A stretch of 17,814 nt of DNA from JACQCV01 sp964639675 (GCA_964639675.1 CAZXEK010000044.1:1-17814); one strand, 5' to 3'; shown: positions 7,046 through 13,765, counted from the first letter of the stretch. Numbers and translations are program-made. Notes: generated by a model not told the origin, from the letters alone.

Positions 7046-7279
7046 TTATTTCATTAAACCCCCTAACTCGGACTTGTATTTATCGGCAACTTTCATTATT
7101 GCAGCCATCTGATCCATACCTTGATTCTTGGCCAGCTCTTGTGATTCCAGTGCAATCTTGTTAAAAAGTTGCGGATTTTTAGAAACCACCTCGATCAATT
7201 TTACTTGCTGTTCCTCTGTAAGTCCGGTACTTTTCAATTGCGACGCCAACATCTTTTTTAGAAAAAATTCTTTAAACAT
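7046..7279 (-). CDS. Small helical protein of unknown function (77 aa)
   Basis: A 77-residue protein predicted to be almost wholly helical, with heptad-like Leu/Ile spacing (LASQLKSTGLTEEQQVKLIEVVSKNPQLFNKIA). It contains no Cys, signal peptide or membrane segment. It sits 10 nt after hppA and 4 nt before ychF, and this tight fit between two conserved genes is the main support for its being real. No Shine-Dalgarno is visible, so translation may depend on coupling to hppA. I cannot assign a function. A role in binding a larger partner is only a guess from the helical character. Confidence 0.75.
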   Translation of the reverse strand: MFKEFFLKKMLASQLKSTGLTEEQQVKLIEVVSKNPQLFNKIALESQELAKNQGMDQMAAIMKVADKYKSELGGLMK

Positions 7280-7289
7280 TTTAAATTAA

Positions 7290-9290
7290 CTAAACCCTAA
7301 CTATAAATTTGGCGATAAGTAAAGCAACAATGTTGGCCACTTTAATCATCGGATTGATAGCAGGCCCGGCAGCATCTTTATAGGGATCGCCAACGGTATC
7401 GCCAGTTATTGCTGCAAGATGAGCAGGAGACTTCTTACCACCATGATGCCCTTCCTCAATATATTTCTTTGCATTATCCCAAGCAGCCCCGCCCGACGTC
7501 ATAGATATAGCCACAAACACCCCGGTGATTATAACTCCGACCAGAAGTCCTCCTAAAGCTTCTGGACCAAGAACAAAGCCGACAGCGATCGGCATAACTA
7601 TTGGTATAAGCGCTGGCACAATCATCTCCTTAATGGCAGCCTTAGTAACAATGTCAACAGCCGCAGCATAATCTGGTTTGGCTTCGTAGGTCATAATACC
7701 CTTGATCTCTCGAAATTGCCTTCTAACCTCTTCGACAATTGCGCCACCAGCTCGAGCGACTGCCTCCATGGCAAGTGCGCCGAAGAAATATGGCATCGCC
7801 CCTCCTATAAAGAGGCCAATTAAAACTCGAACATCGCTTAGATCAAAAAAAACTTTTGTAGCTGAAACAGCTTCAAGCTCTTGAATATAAGCCGCAAATA
7901 AAACTAAGGCGGCCAAACCAGCAGAAGCGATAGCGTACCCCTTAGTCACCGCCTTGGTGGTATTGCCTACGGCATCTAGCGGATCAGTAACAGCCCGAAC
8001 TGAATCTGGCAGTCCTGCCATCTCGGCGATTCCACCAGCATTGTCTGTAATCGGGCCAAAAGCATCAATTGCAATGATTATTCCTGAAAGAGAGAGCATG
8101 CTCATGGTCGCCAAAGCTACTCCATATAGACCGGTCTGATTATAAGCAACCCAGATACCAGAAACGATAGTAAGAATCGGAAGGGCGGTAGATTGCATTG
8201 ATATAGCGAGCCCAGCAATAACATTAGTCCCGTGGCCAGTAGTCGAAGCCTGCGCAATATGCAAAACCGGATAAAACTTTTTGGAAGTGTAATATTCGGT
8301 GATAAGAACCATAAGGATTGTGACAGCGATACCAACCATAAGTGGCCAGAAAACATCAACGCCCTGAGGGAGAGTAATTAAAACATTCTTGGATGTGATC
8401 CACCAGAACAGCACAGCCTGTATCAAGATCGTAGCGCCAAGACCTTTATAAAGAGCGTTCATAATCCCCCCTCCATTTTTTAATCTGACACAGAGTGATC
8501 CAACAATAGAGGCGACAACCGAGAGCGCCCCTATAAGTAGGGGCAAAAGTAAGACGCCCTGGTCACCTGGATAAAGAAAATCCCCCAAAAGCATCACCGA
8601 GATTGCCGAGACAACATAAGTTTCAAAAAGATCAGCCGCCATGCCAGCATCATCGCCAACGTTATCGCCGACGTTATCAGCAATAACAGCCGGATTCCTT
8701 GGATCATCTTCTGGTATACCAATCTCAATCTTGCCAACAAGATCAGCTCCAACATCTGCCCCTTTCGTAAAAATTCCCCCACCGAGTCTAGCAAAGACAG
8801 AGATGAGTGATGCTCCGAAACCCAGACCGATTAGAGTCGAGACGTCATTTGTAAACCAGTAGAAAGAAGTTAGAGACAGAAGCGCTAAACCAACCACAAT
8901 AAAGCCGGTAACAGCTCCACCCCTGAAAGCGAGTGAGAATGCCCGAGGAACCCCATACCTAGCCTCCTCGGCAACTCTGGCATTAGCCTTGACTGCGATC
9001 GACATGCCGATATAGCCAGCCAACATTGAGGTGATAGCTCCAAAAATAAACCCTAGGGTGATCGCCTGACCCAACCAATAGTATAGTGGGGCAGAAATAA
9101 CTATGCCAACGACTGCGACAGTAGAATTCTGTCTCCAGAGATAAGCCTTGGCCCCAGTCTCAATCGCCTCCTGAATATCTCGCATCTTTTGATTTCCAGG
9201 AGATTTCTTAAGAACAGCCATAGATAAAACCGCCCCGTATAAAAGAGAGACAATAGAAGCAACAAAAGATATCTGAAGAATTGTATTCAT
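7290..9290 (-). CDS. hppA: Membrane-bound proton-pumping pyrophosphatase (K+-independent type)
   Basis: A 666-residue polytopic enzyme that couples pyrophosphate hydrolysis to ion transport across the membrane. The signature loops are intact: DVGADLVGK (179-187), EDDPRNPAVIADNVGDNVGD (194-213), the DAFGPITDNAGGIAEM segment and a C-terminal GDTVGDPYKDAAGPAINP. The residue that separates potassium classes is Lys446 in GNTTKAVTKG. Family knowledge links Lys here to the K+-independent H+ pump and Ala to K+-dependent H+ or Na+ pumps. About 15-16 hydrophobic helices are visible. It is first in an operon with a good promoter. It could recycle PPi from biosynthesis into a proton gradient, useful in a cell with poor respiration (inference). 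Confidence 0.95.
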   Translation of the reverse strand: MNTILQISFVASIVSLLYGAVLSMAVLKKSPGNQKMRDIQEAIETGAKAYLWRQNSTVAVVGIVISAPLYYWLGQAITLGFIFGAITSMLAGYIGMSIAVKANARVAEEARYGVPRAFSLAFRGGAVTGFIVVGLALLSLTSFYWFTNDVSTLIGLGFGASLISVFARLGGGIFTKGADVGADLVGKIEIGIPEDDPRNPAVIADNVGDNVGDDAGMAADLFETYVVSAISVMLLGDFLYPGDQGVLLLPLLIGALSVVASIVGSLCVRLKNGGGIMNALYKGLGATILIQAVLFWWITSKNVLITLPQGVDVFWPLMVGIAVTILMVLITEYYTSKKFYPVLHIAQASTTGHGTNVIAGLAISMQSTALPILTIVSGIWVAYNQTGLYGVALATMSMLSLSGIIIAIDAFGPITDNAGGIAEMAGLPDSVRAVTDPLDAVGNTTKAVTKGYAIASAGLAALVLFAAYIQELEAVSATKVFFDLSDVRVLIGLFIGGAMPYFFGALAMEAVARAGGAIVEEVRRQFREIKGIMTYEAKPDYAAAVDIVTKAAIKEMIVPALIPIVMPIAVGFVLGPEALGGLLVGVIITGVFVAISMTSGGAAWDNAKKYIEEGHHGGKKSPAHLAAITGDTVGDPYKDAAGPAINPMIKVANIVALLIAKFIVRV

Positions 9291-9337
9291 AATATAATGA
9301 AAAATTGATTAATAAGACACTCTAGCGTATGGGCAAT

Positions 9338-9366
9338 ATTCTAGCCATTAAAGAGAATTTTGGCAA
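9338..9366 (-). promoter_or_regulatory. Promoter of the hppA operon
   Basis: -35 TTGCCA (9366-9361), exactly 17 nt of spacer, then -10 TAGAAT (9343-9338). The transcript should start near 9331, giving a leader of about 40 nt to the hppA ATG. No Shine-Dalgarno is visible in that leader. Confidence 0.7.
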
Positions 9367-9370
9367 TAAG

Positions 9371-9400
9371 CAGACATGGTGATACCATACAAGTTATACT
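9371..9400 (+). promoter_or_regulatory. Probable promoter of the GNAT operon
   Basis: -35 CAGACA (9371-9376), an 18-nt spacer and -10 TATACT (9395-9400). The spacer opens with a small inverted repeat, ATGGT-GAT-ACCAT (9376-9388). It is back to back with the hppA promoter. Confidence 0.45.
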
Positions 9401-9442
9401 TACATATAGATCTTTGATTTTTTATAAAAAGGGAGGTCTCAA

Positions 9443-9958
9443 GTGACAAATATTAGTTTGGGTATATTTTGGGATTACTACGTATCAGAAAATAGACACC
9501 ACACAATCTCTAGAAATGACTTGCTGGCTATCAATAGTTTAATGAGTGAACTTACAGACGGTAAGGCACGCATACTAAAGAGAGTCGAGCTTCTGCGGAT
9601 CGTTAGTCAAGAAAATCTTCGTATGATTGTTGCCAGAGACATGGAAAAAAATGTTTGGAGCGAACCCAACATTGTGGGTATGGGTACAGTCCACTGGGTA
9701 GATATCCCGACCAAGGTCAACGCGTACATTGATGATGTCGTCGTTAAGAAAAATTACAGGGGCCAAAAAATTGGAGAAAAAATAACAAAAGAGCTAATAG
9801 AGATCGCCACGTCTATCGATGCACAATGCATAGATCTCACTAGCAGTCCGAAACGAGAGGCTGCCAACAAACTTTACCAAAAGCTTGGGTTTATGAAGAG
9901 AGAGACCAATGTATATAGATTACACCTGGATCAAAATCCAAAGAGGGATACTGTATGA
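9443..9958 (+). CDS. GNAT-family N-acetyltransferase, substrate unknown
   Basis: A 171-residue acetyl-CoA-dependent acyltransferase. It starts at GTG, chosen because GGGAGGT lies 5 nt upstream. The acetyl-CoA pyrophosphate-binding motif is NYRGQKIGEKI (R106, G107, G111). Upstream beta strands carry GMGTVHWVDIP and AYIDDVVV (the beta4 strand). The C-terminal part has ANKLYQKLGF (141-150), a very typical GNAT ending. The first 60 residues resemble no specific subfamily I can name. The stop overlaps the start of the next gene as ATGA, so the two are translationally coupled. The acceptor cannot be read from the sequence. Confidence 0.9.
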   Translation: MTNISLGIFWDYYVSENRHHTISRNDLLAINSLMSELTDGKARILKRVELLRIVSQENLRMIVARDMEKNVWSEPNIVGMGTVHWVDIPTKVNAYIDDVVVKKNYRGQKIGEKITKELIEIATSIDAQCIDLTSSPKREAANKLYQKLGFMKRETNVYRLHLDQNPKRDTV

Positions 9959-10341
9959 ATAAAGACAATGAGAGATATCTACTTAACACCTTTCCCGACC
10001 TACTTGAAAAATTGGCACCAGCTTATGTTGATGGTCCATACTTTGCCTGTCTTGACGGCTGGTTTAACCTCATAAACGAATTCTGTGAGAAGCTACTTAG
10101 ACTTAAAAAACCGAATCTAAAATTAATATCGATCTGTGAAAGTTCAGGAATTCTAATATTTTACATTACTGGTGGCGGGAGTGGTGACACAAGCCAACTT
10201 GTTAACTATATAGAAAATCGAAGTCGTACTACCTGTGAAAGATGCGGTAGGGATGGCAAACACAAGAGGATCATCTACACTCACAAAACCCGATGTGACA
10301 ACTGTTTCAAAAGAGAAAATTTTGGACTGTTAACAAAATAA
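9955..10341 (+). CDS. Zinc-ribbon-containing protein of unknown function
   Basis: A 128-residue protein with two CxxC pairs near the C-terminus (C94/C97 in CERCG and C114/C117 in CDNC), a likely structural zinc ribbon. The middle has YFACLDGWFNLINEFCEKL and a later ILIFYITGGG strand. From memory this layout recalls a broad family of phage and bacterial hypothetical proteins with a GDGW...L motif, a KEKFG...LRFY segment and a C-terminal zinc pair. Here the KEKFG position reads CESSG, so the link is tentative. Its ATG overlaps the GNAT stop by 4 nt, and a terminator follows 21 nt after the stop. It may be a partner of the acetyltransferase (inference). Confidence 0.75.
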   Translation: MNKDNERYLLNTFPDLLEKLAPAYVDGPYFACLDGWFNLINEFCEKLLRLKKPNLKLISICESSGILIFYITGGGSGDTSQLVNYIENRSRTTCERCGRDGKHKRIIYTHKTRCDNCFKRENFGLLTK

Positions 10342-10361
10342 AAAAGTAATCTCCCGGCTCT

Positions 10362-10387
10362 TCCCCTCACAACGAGGGGATTTTTTT
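10362..10387 (+). terminator. Rho-independent terminator after the GNAT operon
   Basis: TCCCCTC (10362-10368) pairs with GAGGGGA (10374-10380) around ACAAC and is followed by seven T. It separates the GNAT pair from the tRNA gene. Confidence 0.93.
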
Positions 10388-10404
10388 ACCAGAAGTACAA
10401 GTTG

Positions 10405-10433
10405 TTGCACCAAAAAGAAAATAATGTTATTTT
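10405..10433 (+). promoter_or_regulatory. Probable promoter of tRNA-Ala (and possibly the NAS operon)
   Basis: -35 TTGCAC (10405-10410), 17-nt spacer, -10 TATTTT (10428-10433) with an upstream TG giving an extended -10. Transcription would start near 10440, 18 nt before the mature tRNA. No terminator lies between the tRNA and the nicotianamine synthase gene, so readthrough is possible. Confidence 0.5.
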
Positions 10434-10457
10434 AATTTGTATCACAAAGCCTTTTAT

Positions 10458-10533
10458 GGGCCCTTAGCTTAGTTGGTAGAGCGCTGCTTTTGCAAAGCAG
10501 AGGTCAGCGGTTCGAATCCGCTAGGGTCCACCA
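10458..10533 (+). tRNA. tRNA-Ala (anticodon TGC)
   Basis: A complete 76-nt cloverleaf with encoded CCA. Acceptor arms GGGCCCT and AGGGTCC pair with a G3:U70 wobble, the identity element for alanyl-tRNA synthetase. The anticodon stem CTGCT/AGCAG encloses TTTGCAA with TGC at 10491-10493. The T arm AGCGGTTCGAATCCGCT is canonical. Confidence 0.98.
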
Positions 10534-10555
10534 AACGAAACTTATTCGGAATTCT

Positions 10556-10578
10556 ATGGCATCTGTAACAGATGTCAT
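10556..10578. promoter_or_regulatory. 23-bp near-perfect palindrome upstream of the NAS operon, candidate operator or leader hairpin
   Basis: Half-sites ATGGCATCTGT (10556-10566) and ACAGATGTCAT (10568-10578) are mirrored around a single A with one non-complementary pair (a G-U in RNA). The site lies 22 nt after the tRNA and 20 nt before the NAS ATG, and no T-run follows. A weak -10-like GATAAA at 10583-10588 would place the palindrome over the -35 region, as a repressor site would be. I do not recognise it as a Zur, Fur, NikR or DtxR box. Confidence 0.5.
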
Positions 10579-10598
10579 GAAAGATAAACAATGCGATT

Positions 10599-11408
10599 AT
10601 GAGAATATTCACAAAGCAAAATCAGGTATCCAATCCAATAGGAAAGCTGTATAAAGAATTAGTTGCATTAAAAAGTTATTACCCGTCCAAGCGAGTAAAT
10701 TATCTATTTACTCAACTAGTACAATACGTATTAAACCCAGAGAGTAAAAATATTTTTAGTGAAGAGGAAGTACGAAAACTACAAAAGATATGTCAGACAG
10801 CAGAGTATGAAATGGAAAAATTCTGGGCACACAAAATCATCCAAAGTAAAAACCACAAAAAAACAATGCAAGACTTTCCGTACATCGAGAATTATAGGAA
10901 GCTCACACAGCTTGAGTGGTTTTCTTTACTTTCTTGCACAACGCATAAAACCCACAGCATCTGTTTTATCGGCGGTGGGCCACTGCCGTTAACAGCAATT
11001 ATCTTAGCGCAAAAATACGCACAAACAATTACAATACTAGATAAGGATCGGCTAGCGTGTAAAATCGCAAAAAAGTTAGTTGAAAGATTGAATCTTGGCA
11101 ACAAAATTACAATAATTGAAGCAGATGGCTCTCAATATAAAGACTATAAAATGTTTAATGTCATCATGGTTGCGGCACTTGCTGGTATGGATAGAACGGG
11201 GAAAGAGAAAATCATGCTAAAAATCAAACAATGTGCCCACAAAGAAGCACATATCCTTGCGCGAAGTAGTTGGGGGATGCGGAAACTCCTCTATCGCCCG
11301 TTGGATCAAGGGCTATCTCGGTTGTTTAATCCCATTATGGAAGTTAGGCCACAAAACGATGTTATAAATTCAGTAGTAATTTTTAAGAATTCTTCAACAT
11401 TATTATGA
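10599..11408 (+). CDS. Nicotianamine synthase family protein
   Basis: A 269-residue member of the nicotianamine synthase family, which joins aminobutyrate units from S-adenosylmethionine into a carboxylate metal chelator. It is closer in length to the archaeal type (about 270) than to plant enzymes (about 320). Diagnostic blocks are AEYEMEKFW (69-76, where plant enzymes have EAEGKLEEHF), DFPYIENYRKLTQLEW (92-107), the SAM-binding FIGGGPLPLTAIILA (123-137), ILDKD (146-150), VAALAGMDRTGKEKI (191-205), ILARSSWGMRKLLYRPLD (219-236) and DVINSVVIFKN (254-264). A plain methyltransferase is unlikely given the GPLPLT and AALAGMD signatures. No Shine-Dalgarno is visible. The stop overlaps the next gene as ATGA. 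The exact product (nicotianamine, a glutamate-capped analogue or a shorter molecule) cannot be read from sequence. Confidence 0.9.
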   Translation: MRIFTKQNQVSNPIGKLYKELVALKSYYPSKRVNYLFTQLVQYVLNPESKNIFSEEEVRKLQKICQTAEYEMEKFWAHKIIQSKNHKKTMQDFPYIENYRKLTQLEWFSLLSCTTHKTHSICFIGGGPLPLTAIILAQKYAQTITILDKDRLACKIAKKLVERLNLGNKITIIEADGSQYKDYKMFNVIMVAALAGMDRTGKEKIMLKIKQCAHKEAHILARSSWGMRKLLYRPLDQGLSRLFNPIMEVRPQNDVINSVVIFKNSSTLL

Positions 11409-12331
11409 ATAAAATCAAAACTTATTTAATTCATGGTGCGCTTGGCAGTGGGAAAACCACACTGCTTAGAAAGCTTATGGAATCCAAAGTGTTTTCGAGT
11501 GCTGTAGTTATTGAAAATGAGTATGCAAATTATAATTTTGACAAAGATATTATATCCGAGGAAATTAAAATTTATGATGTTTCCGGAGGATGTATTTGCT
11601 GCTCTTCAGGAAGAGAGTTATTTGACACCTTGAATAAAATTGCTAAGGAAAAGGGTATAGAAAGTCTGTTCATTGAAACAACAGGCGTAGCAAGTTCAGC
11701 ACAATTGATAAAACAACTTTTGCTTTCAAGTGAATTTGATGAACGCTACGAACTCACCCGCAATATTTATATACTGGATGTGTTAGAAGATTCGCTTGAT
11801 TCAATCAAAAAAGAAAAGGTGCTTGATCTTGCTATGGCGGATGTTATTATCTTGAATAAAACTGATCTAGTTTTGGAAAATAAAACTCAAGAATTGAAAA
11901 ACTTTATACAAACTGTTTCTGACTCACATATCATAACCACAACATATGGAAAAGTTGAGCCGAGTTTAATTCATTCGGATACAAAATCTAAAGCCGATAG
12001 AGTGCTCCTCGATAATCTTTCTAACCTCTCTAATTATTTTGTTGACCACTCAAAGGCTACGCTTTATCAAGTACTTTATCCGACAAAGCTGATTGCAGAA
12101 TCCGATTTAATTCAAATGTTGCACCTAACACGACAAAACCCCGATGTAGAAATATTTCGCATAAAAGGAGTTTTCACAAATGAAAACAACAAGAGATTTT
12201 CTGTAAATGCAACACGCAATCATCAAGAAATTGCGCCTCTATCTCAAGGACCCCAAAATGATGTGCTGGTGATAATCGGGAAAAATATTACTAGGGATAG
12301 GATCCAAGCATTAGAAAAACGACTATGTTAA
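11405..12331 (+). CDS. CobW/COG0523-family metal-handling GTPase
   Basis: A 308-residue G3E-family GTPase, a group that inserts or allocates metals such as Zn, Co or Ni. Walker A is GALGSGKTT (11-19). The metal-binding CxCC motif is in GGCICCSSGREL (C63, C65, C66). Walker B and the family ETTG are at 91-94, and the guanine motif NKTD is at 151-154. The C-terminal CobW_C-like domain runs from about 215 to 305 (VEIFRIKGVF, QNDVLVIIGKNI). No His-rich metal-buffering loop is present. It overlaps the NAS gene by 4 nt and the next gene by 7 nt. Coupling to NAS suggests a metal bound by or scavenged with a nicotianamine-like ligand, but the metal and client protein are not known. Confidence 0.93.
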   Translation: MNKIKTYLIHGALGSGKTTLLRKLMESKVFSSAVVIENEYANYNFDKDIISEEIKIYDVSGGCICCSSGRELFDTLNKIAKEKGIESLFIETTGVASSAQLIKQLLLSSEFDERYELTRNIYILDVLEDSLDSIKKEKVLDLAMADVIILNKTDLVLENKTQELKNFIQTVSDSHIITTTYGKVEPSLIHSDTKSKADRVLLDNLSNLSNYFVDHSKATLYQVLYPTKLIAESDLIQMLHLTRQNPDVEIFRIKGVFTNENNKRFSVNATRNHQEIAPLSQGPQNDVLVIIGKNITRDRIQALEKRLC

Positions 12332-12930
12332 ATCAAAAGCTCAAAGTATTTTACGAAAAAGTAGTATGTCGTCTTATAATGCAATATGAGGAGTATTTGT
12401 TTCTGTCTGAAGCAATTCGCGAATTAGAAAACGAACGCTTTACAAGTATCGCAAGGGTGGCTAAAGAAAAAAATACGAGTATATCGACATTTACCGGAAA
12501 CTTAGCCGGCCGTGAGTTTCTAAAATCCATTGACCAAAAAATATCTTTATATAAAACTGATCTACAAAGACTCTCGGACGAAATGACTTATCCAAATCAT
12601 TATATTTGGATGATGTATAAGGACAAGGCATACCAAGACACAAGTATGGAAATTGCCACACTTGCAGACCTTCGAAGACATTGCTCGCCCTTAGGATATA
12701 TTTGCACTATTCGGTTCAAATTTTTTAGTGAGTACTTGAAAGAATATAAAAAAAATGATTTGAATGATTATAAAAAATATCCAGATAACATCAAACTTTC
12801 CGATTTTTATAATTTTGAAGAAATCACCGCACTACTTGAAGATACCGACTTCCTTATTCAGTGGAAACAACACGAATACCTGATTACAGGAGACACAATC
12901 AATAAATGGCATACGGCAATCAAAAAATAA
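12325..12930 (+). CDS. Unknown protein coupled to the NAS-COG0523 pair
   Basis: A 201-residue soluble protein I do not recognise. The ATG lies inside the 3' end of the GTPase gene, overlapping it by 7 nt, so translation is coupled. The first 110 residues are charged and mainly helical (EAIRELENERFTSIARVAKEK, KTDLQRLSDEM). The second half is rich in aromatic residues, with YPNHYIWMMYKDKAY, LRRHCSPLGYICTIRFKFF, and a closing WKQHEYLITG. Scattered His and Cys residues occur but no clear metal motif, signal peptide or membrane helix. A bidirectional terminator follows 18 nt after the stop. As the third gene of a metal-chelator operon it is a candidate accessory enzyme, client or regulator; none of these is shown by sequence. 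Confidence 0.85.
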   Translation: MLNQKLKVFYEKVVCRLIMQYEEYLFLSEAIRELENERFTSIARVAKEKNTSISTFTGNLAGREFLKSIDQKISLYKTDLQRLSDEMTYPNHYIWMMYKDKAYQDTSMEIATLADLRRHCSPLGYICTIRFKFFSEYLKEYKKNDLNDYKKYPDNIKLSDFYNFEEITALLEDTDFLIQWKQHEYLITGDTINKWHTAIKK

Positions 12931-12947
12931 CACTTTTCAAAAAAATT

Positions 12948-12970
12948 AGCCGCGGTTTTATACTGCGGCT
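12948..12970. terminator. Bidirectional terminator between convergent operons
   Basis: AGCCGCGG (12948-12955) pairs with CTGCGGCT (12963-12970) with one G-U pair. The plus strand continues TCATTGTTTTATTT, and the minus strand continues AATTTTTTTG. It can end the NAS operon and the convergent gene at 13097-13645; the T-run is better on the minus strand. Confidence 0.85.
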
Positions 12971-13011
12971 TCATTGTTTTATTTATCTTCTTCAAGCATG
13001 TGTTTCTTCGT

Positions 13012-13036
13012 TTCTTGGGAGCTGAGCTCCCAAGAA
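13012..13036. repeat. Dispersed palindrome, copy 3
   Basis: This is the longest copy: TTCTTGGGAGCT (13012-13023) is mirrored perfectly at 13025-13036 around a G. It lies 41 nt past the terminator hairpin at 12948-12970, between two convergent genes. The core is identical to copy 1. The wider terminator flanks shared by copies 1 and 2 are not evident here. Confidence 0.8.
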
Positions 13037-13070
13037 TAGACATAAACTGAAAAAAGACATGCGGCTTGGG

Positions 13071-13089
13071 TTAATAAATATTTTATTAA
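13071..13089. repeat. AT-only inverted repeat after the 182-aa gene
   Basis: TTAATAAA (13071-13078) pairs with TTTATTAA (13082-13089). It lies 7 nt past the stop of the minus-strand gene. Because the stem is AT-only and there is no T-run beyond it, it is a weak structure of uncertain meaning. Confidence 0.35.
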
Positions 13090-13096
13090 TCTCGAC

Positions 13097-13645
13097 CTAC
13101 TGCGCAGTGGTAAAGATTACACCCGAAGGAGGAATGAACAGGCTCTCACTTACCACAAGCGGAGCACATTCGAAATCAAATTGACGGGTGAAGTCAATCT
13201 TACTCCCCTTTGGCTCCCCTCCTGCACTTACAGGAACAGATATCAGTTTTACACCTCGCTTCGGTGCGCTAGAAAGAGGGTTTGCCCAAATATAGGTAAA
13301 GTCGGAGTTACGGATAAAAGTTATGTCGACGGGTTCAGAGGAATCTTTTGGAAATGATGTTAGAAAGCCGCTGGCTCGTTCTCCATAAATAGCTACTCCC
13401 CCTATAATTTTGGCAGTGGGGCCGATCTCATCAAATGCGCATGAATAGTTCCCTCCGCGCTTAAGAAGTCCAAGTATAGAACGCGGTGTATCGGTATCAC
13501 GCACAGCACTCTCGGTGGGCAATACTCTCACTGGTGCCACTTGTTCTACTGTCGAACCTGACTTCCCCGAACCTGAATAAACAGCAACTCCAATAACGCC
13601 GACAACTGCCCCCGCTAAAATAAATTTAATTATGGTATATATCAT
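13097..13645 (-). CDS. Membrane-anchored extracytoplasmic protein of unknown function
   Basis: A 182-residue protein with one N-terminal hydrophobic helix (residues about 4-23, IIKFILAGAVVGVIGVAVY). A Gly/Ser/Pro-rich linker (24-58) and a beta-rich outer domain (60-182) follow. The domain begins GGNYSCAFDEI and has one more Cys near the end (FECAPLVV), which could form a disulfide. No lipobox Cys follows the helix, so it is probably an uncleaved signal anchor. The only Met is residue 1. The promoter -10 ends about 9 nt upstream, so the mRNA is probably leaderless or nearly so. It stands alone and ends at a bidirectional terminator. The architecture is common among CPR surface proteins; no function is assigned. 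Confidence 0.8.
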   Translation of the reverse strand: MIYTIIKFILAGAVVGVIGVAVYSGSGKSGSTVEQVAPVRVLPTESAVRDTDTPRSILGLLKRGGNYSCAFDEIGPTAKIIGGVAIYGERASGFLTSFPKDSSEPVDITFIRNSDFTYIWANPLSSAPKRGVKLISVPVSAGGEPKGSKIDFTRQFDFECAPLVVSESLFIPPSGVIFTTAQ

Positions 13646-13654
13646 ATACTATCT

Positions 13655-13684
13655 ATTATACACCCCCTCTCACGAAATTGGTAA
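13655..13684 (-). promoter_or_regulatory. Promoter of the 182-aa gene
   Basis: A consensus -10 TATAAT (13660-13655) is preceded by TG (extended -10). A weak -35 TTACCA lies at 13684-13679 with an 18-nt spacer. The start of transcription is predicted at about 13648, three bases before the ATG. Confidence 0.55.
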
Positions 13685-13729
13685 GTACACAGGCTTGTGG
13701 AAGTGACTAACCTGTGCTACTGTTTTTTT
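13685..13729 (+). terminator. Hairpin followed by seven T in a leader, possible attenuator
   Basis: GTA-CACAGG (13685-13693) pairs with CCTGTG-c-TAC (13711-13720), with one bulge and a 17-nt loop. TGTTTTTTT follows. It lies 37 nt before the di-metal protein gene on the same strand, with no plus-strand gene before it, so any termination would act on that gene's own leader. The large loop makes it marginal. Confidence 0.3.
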
Positions 13730-13765
13730 AGATTTTATAAAATATAGTTTATATTTATTATATTA

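Noticed and set aside
10458..13000. tRNA-Ala as an attachment site for an integrated element carrying the NAS operon
   Set aside because: I found no second copy of the tRNA 3' end downstream of the operon and no integrase gene. Placement behind a tRNA alone is weak evidence.
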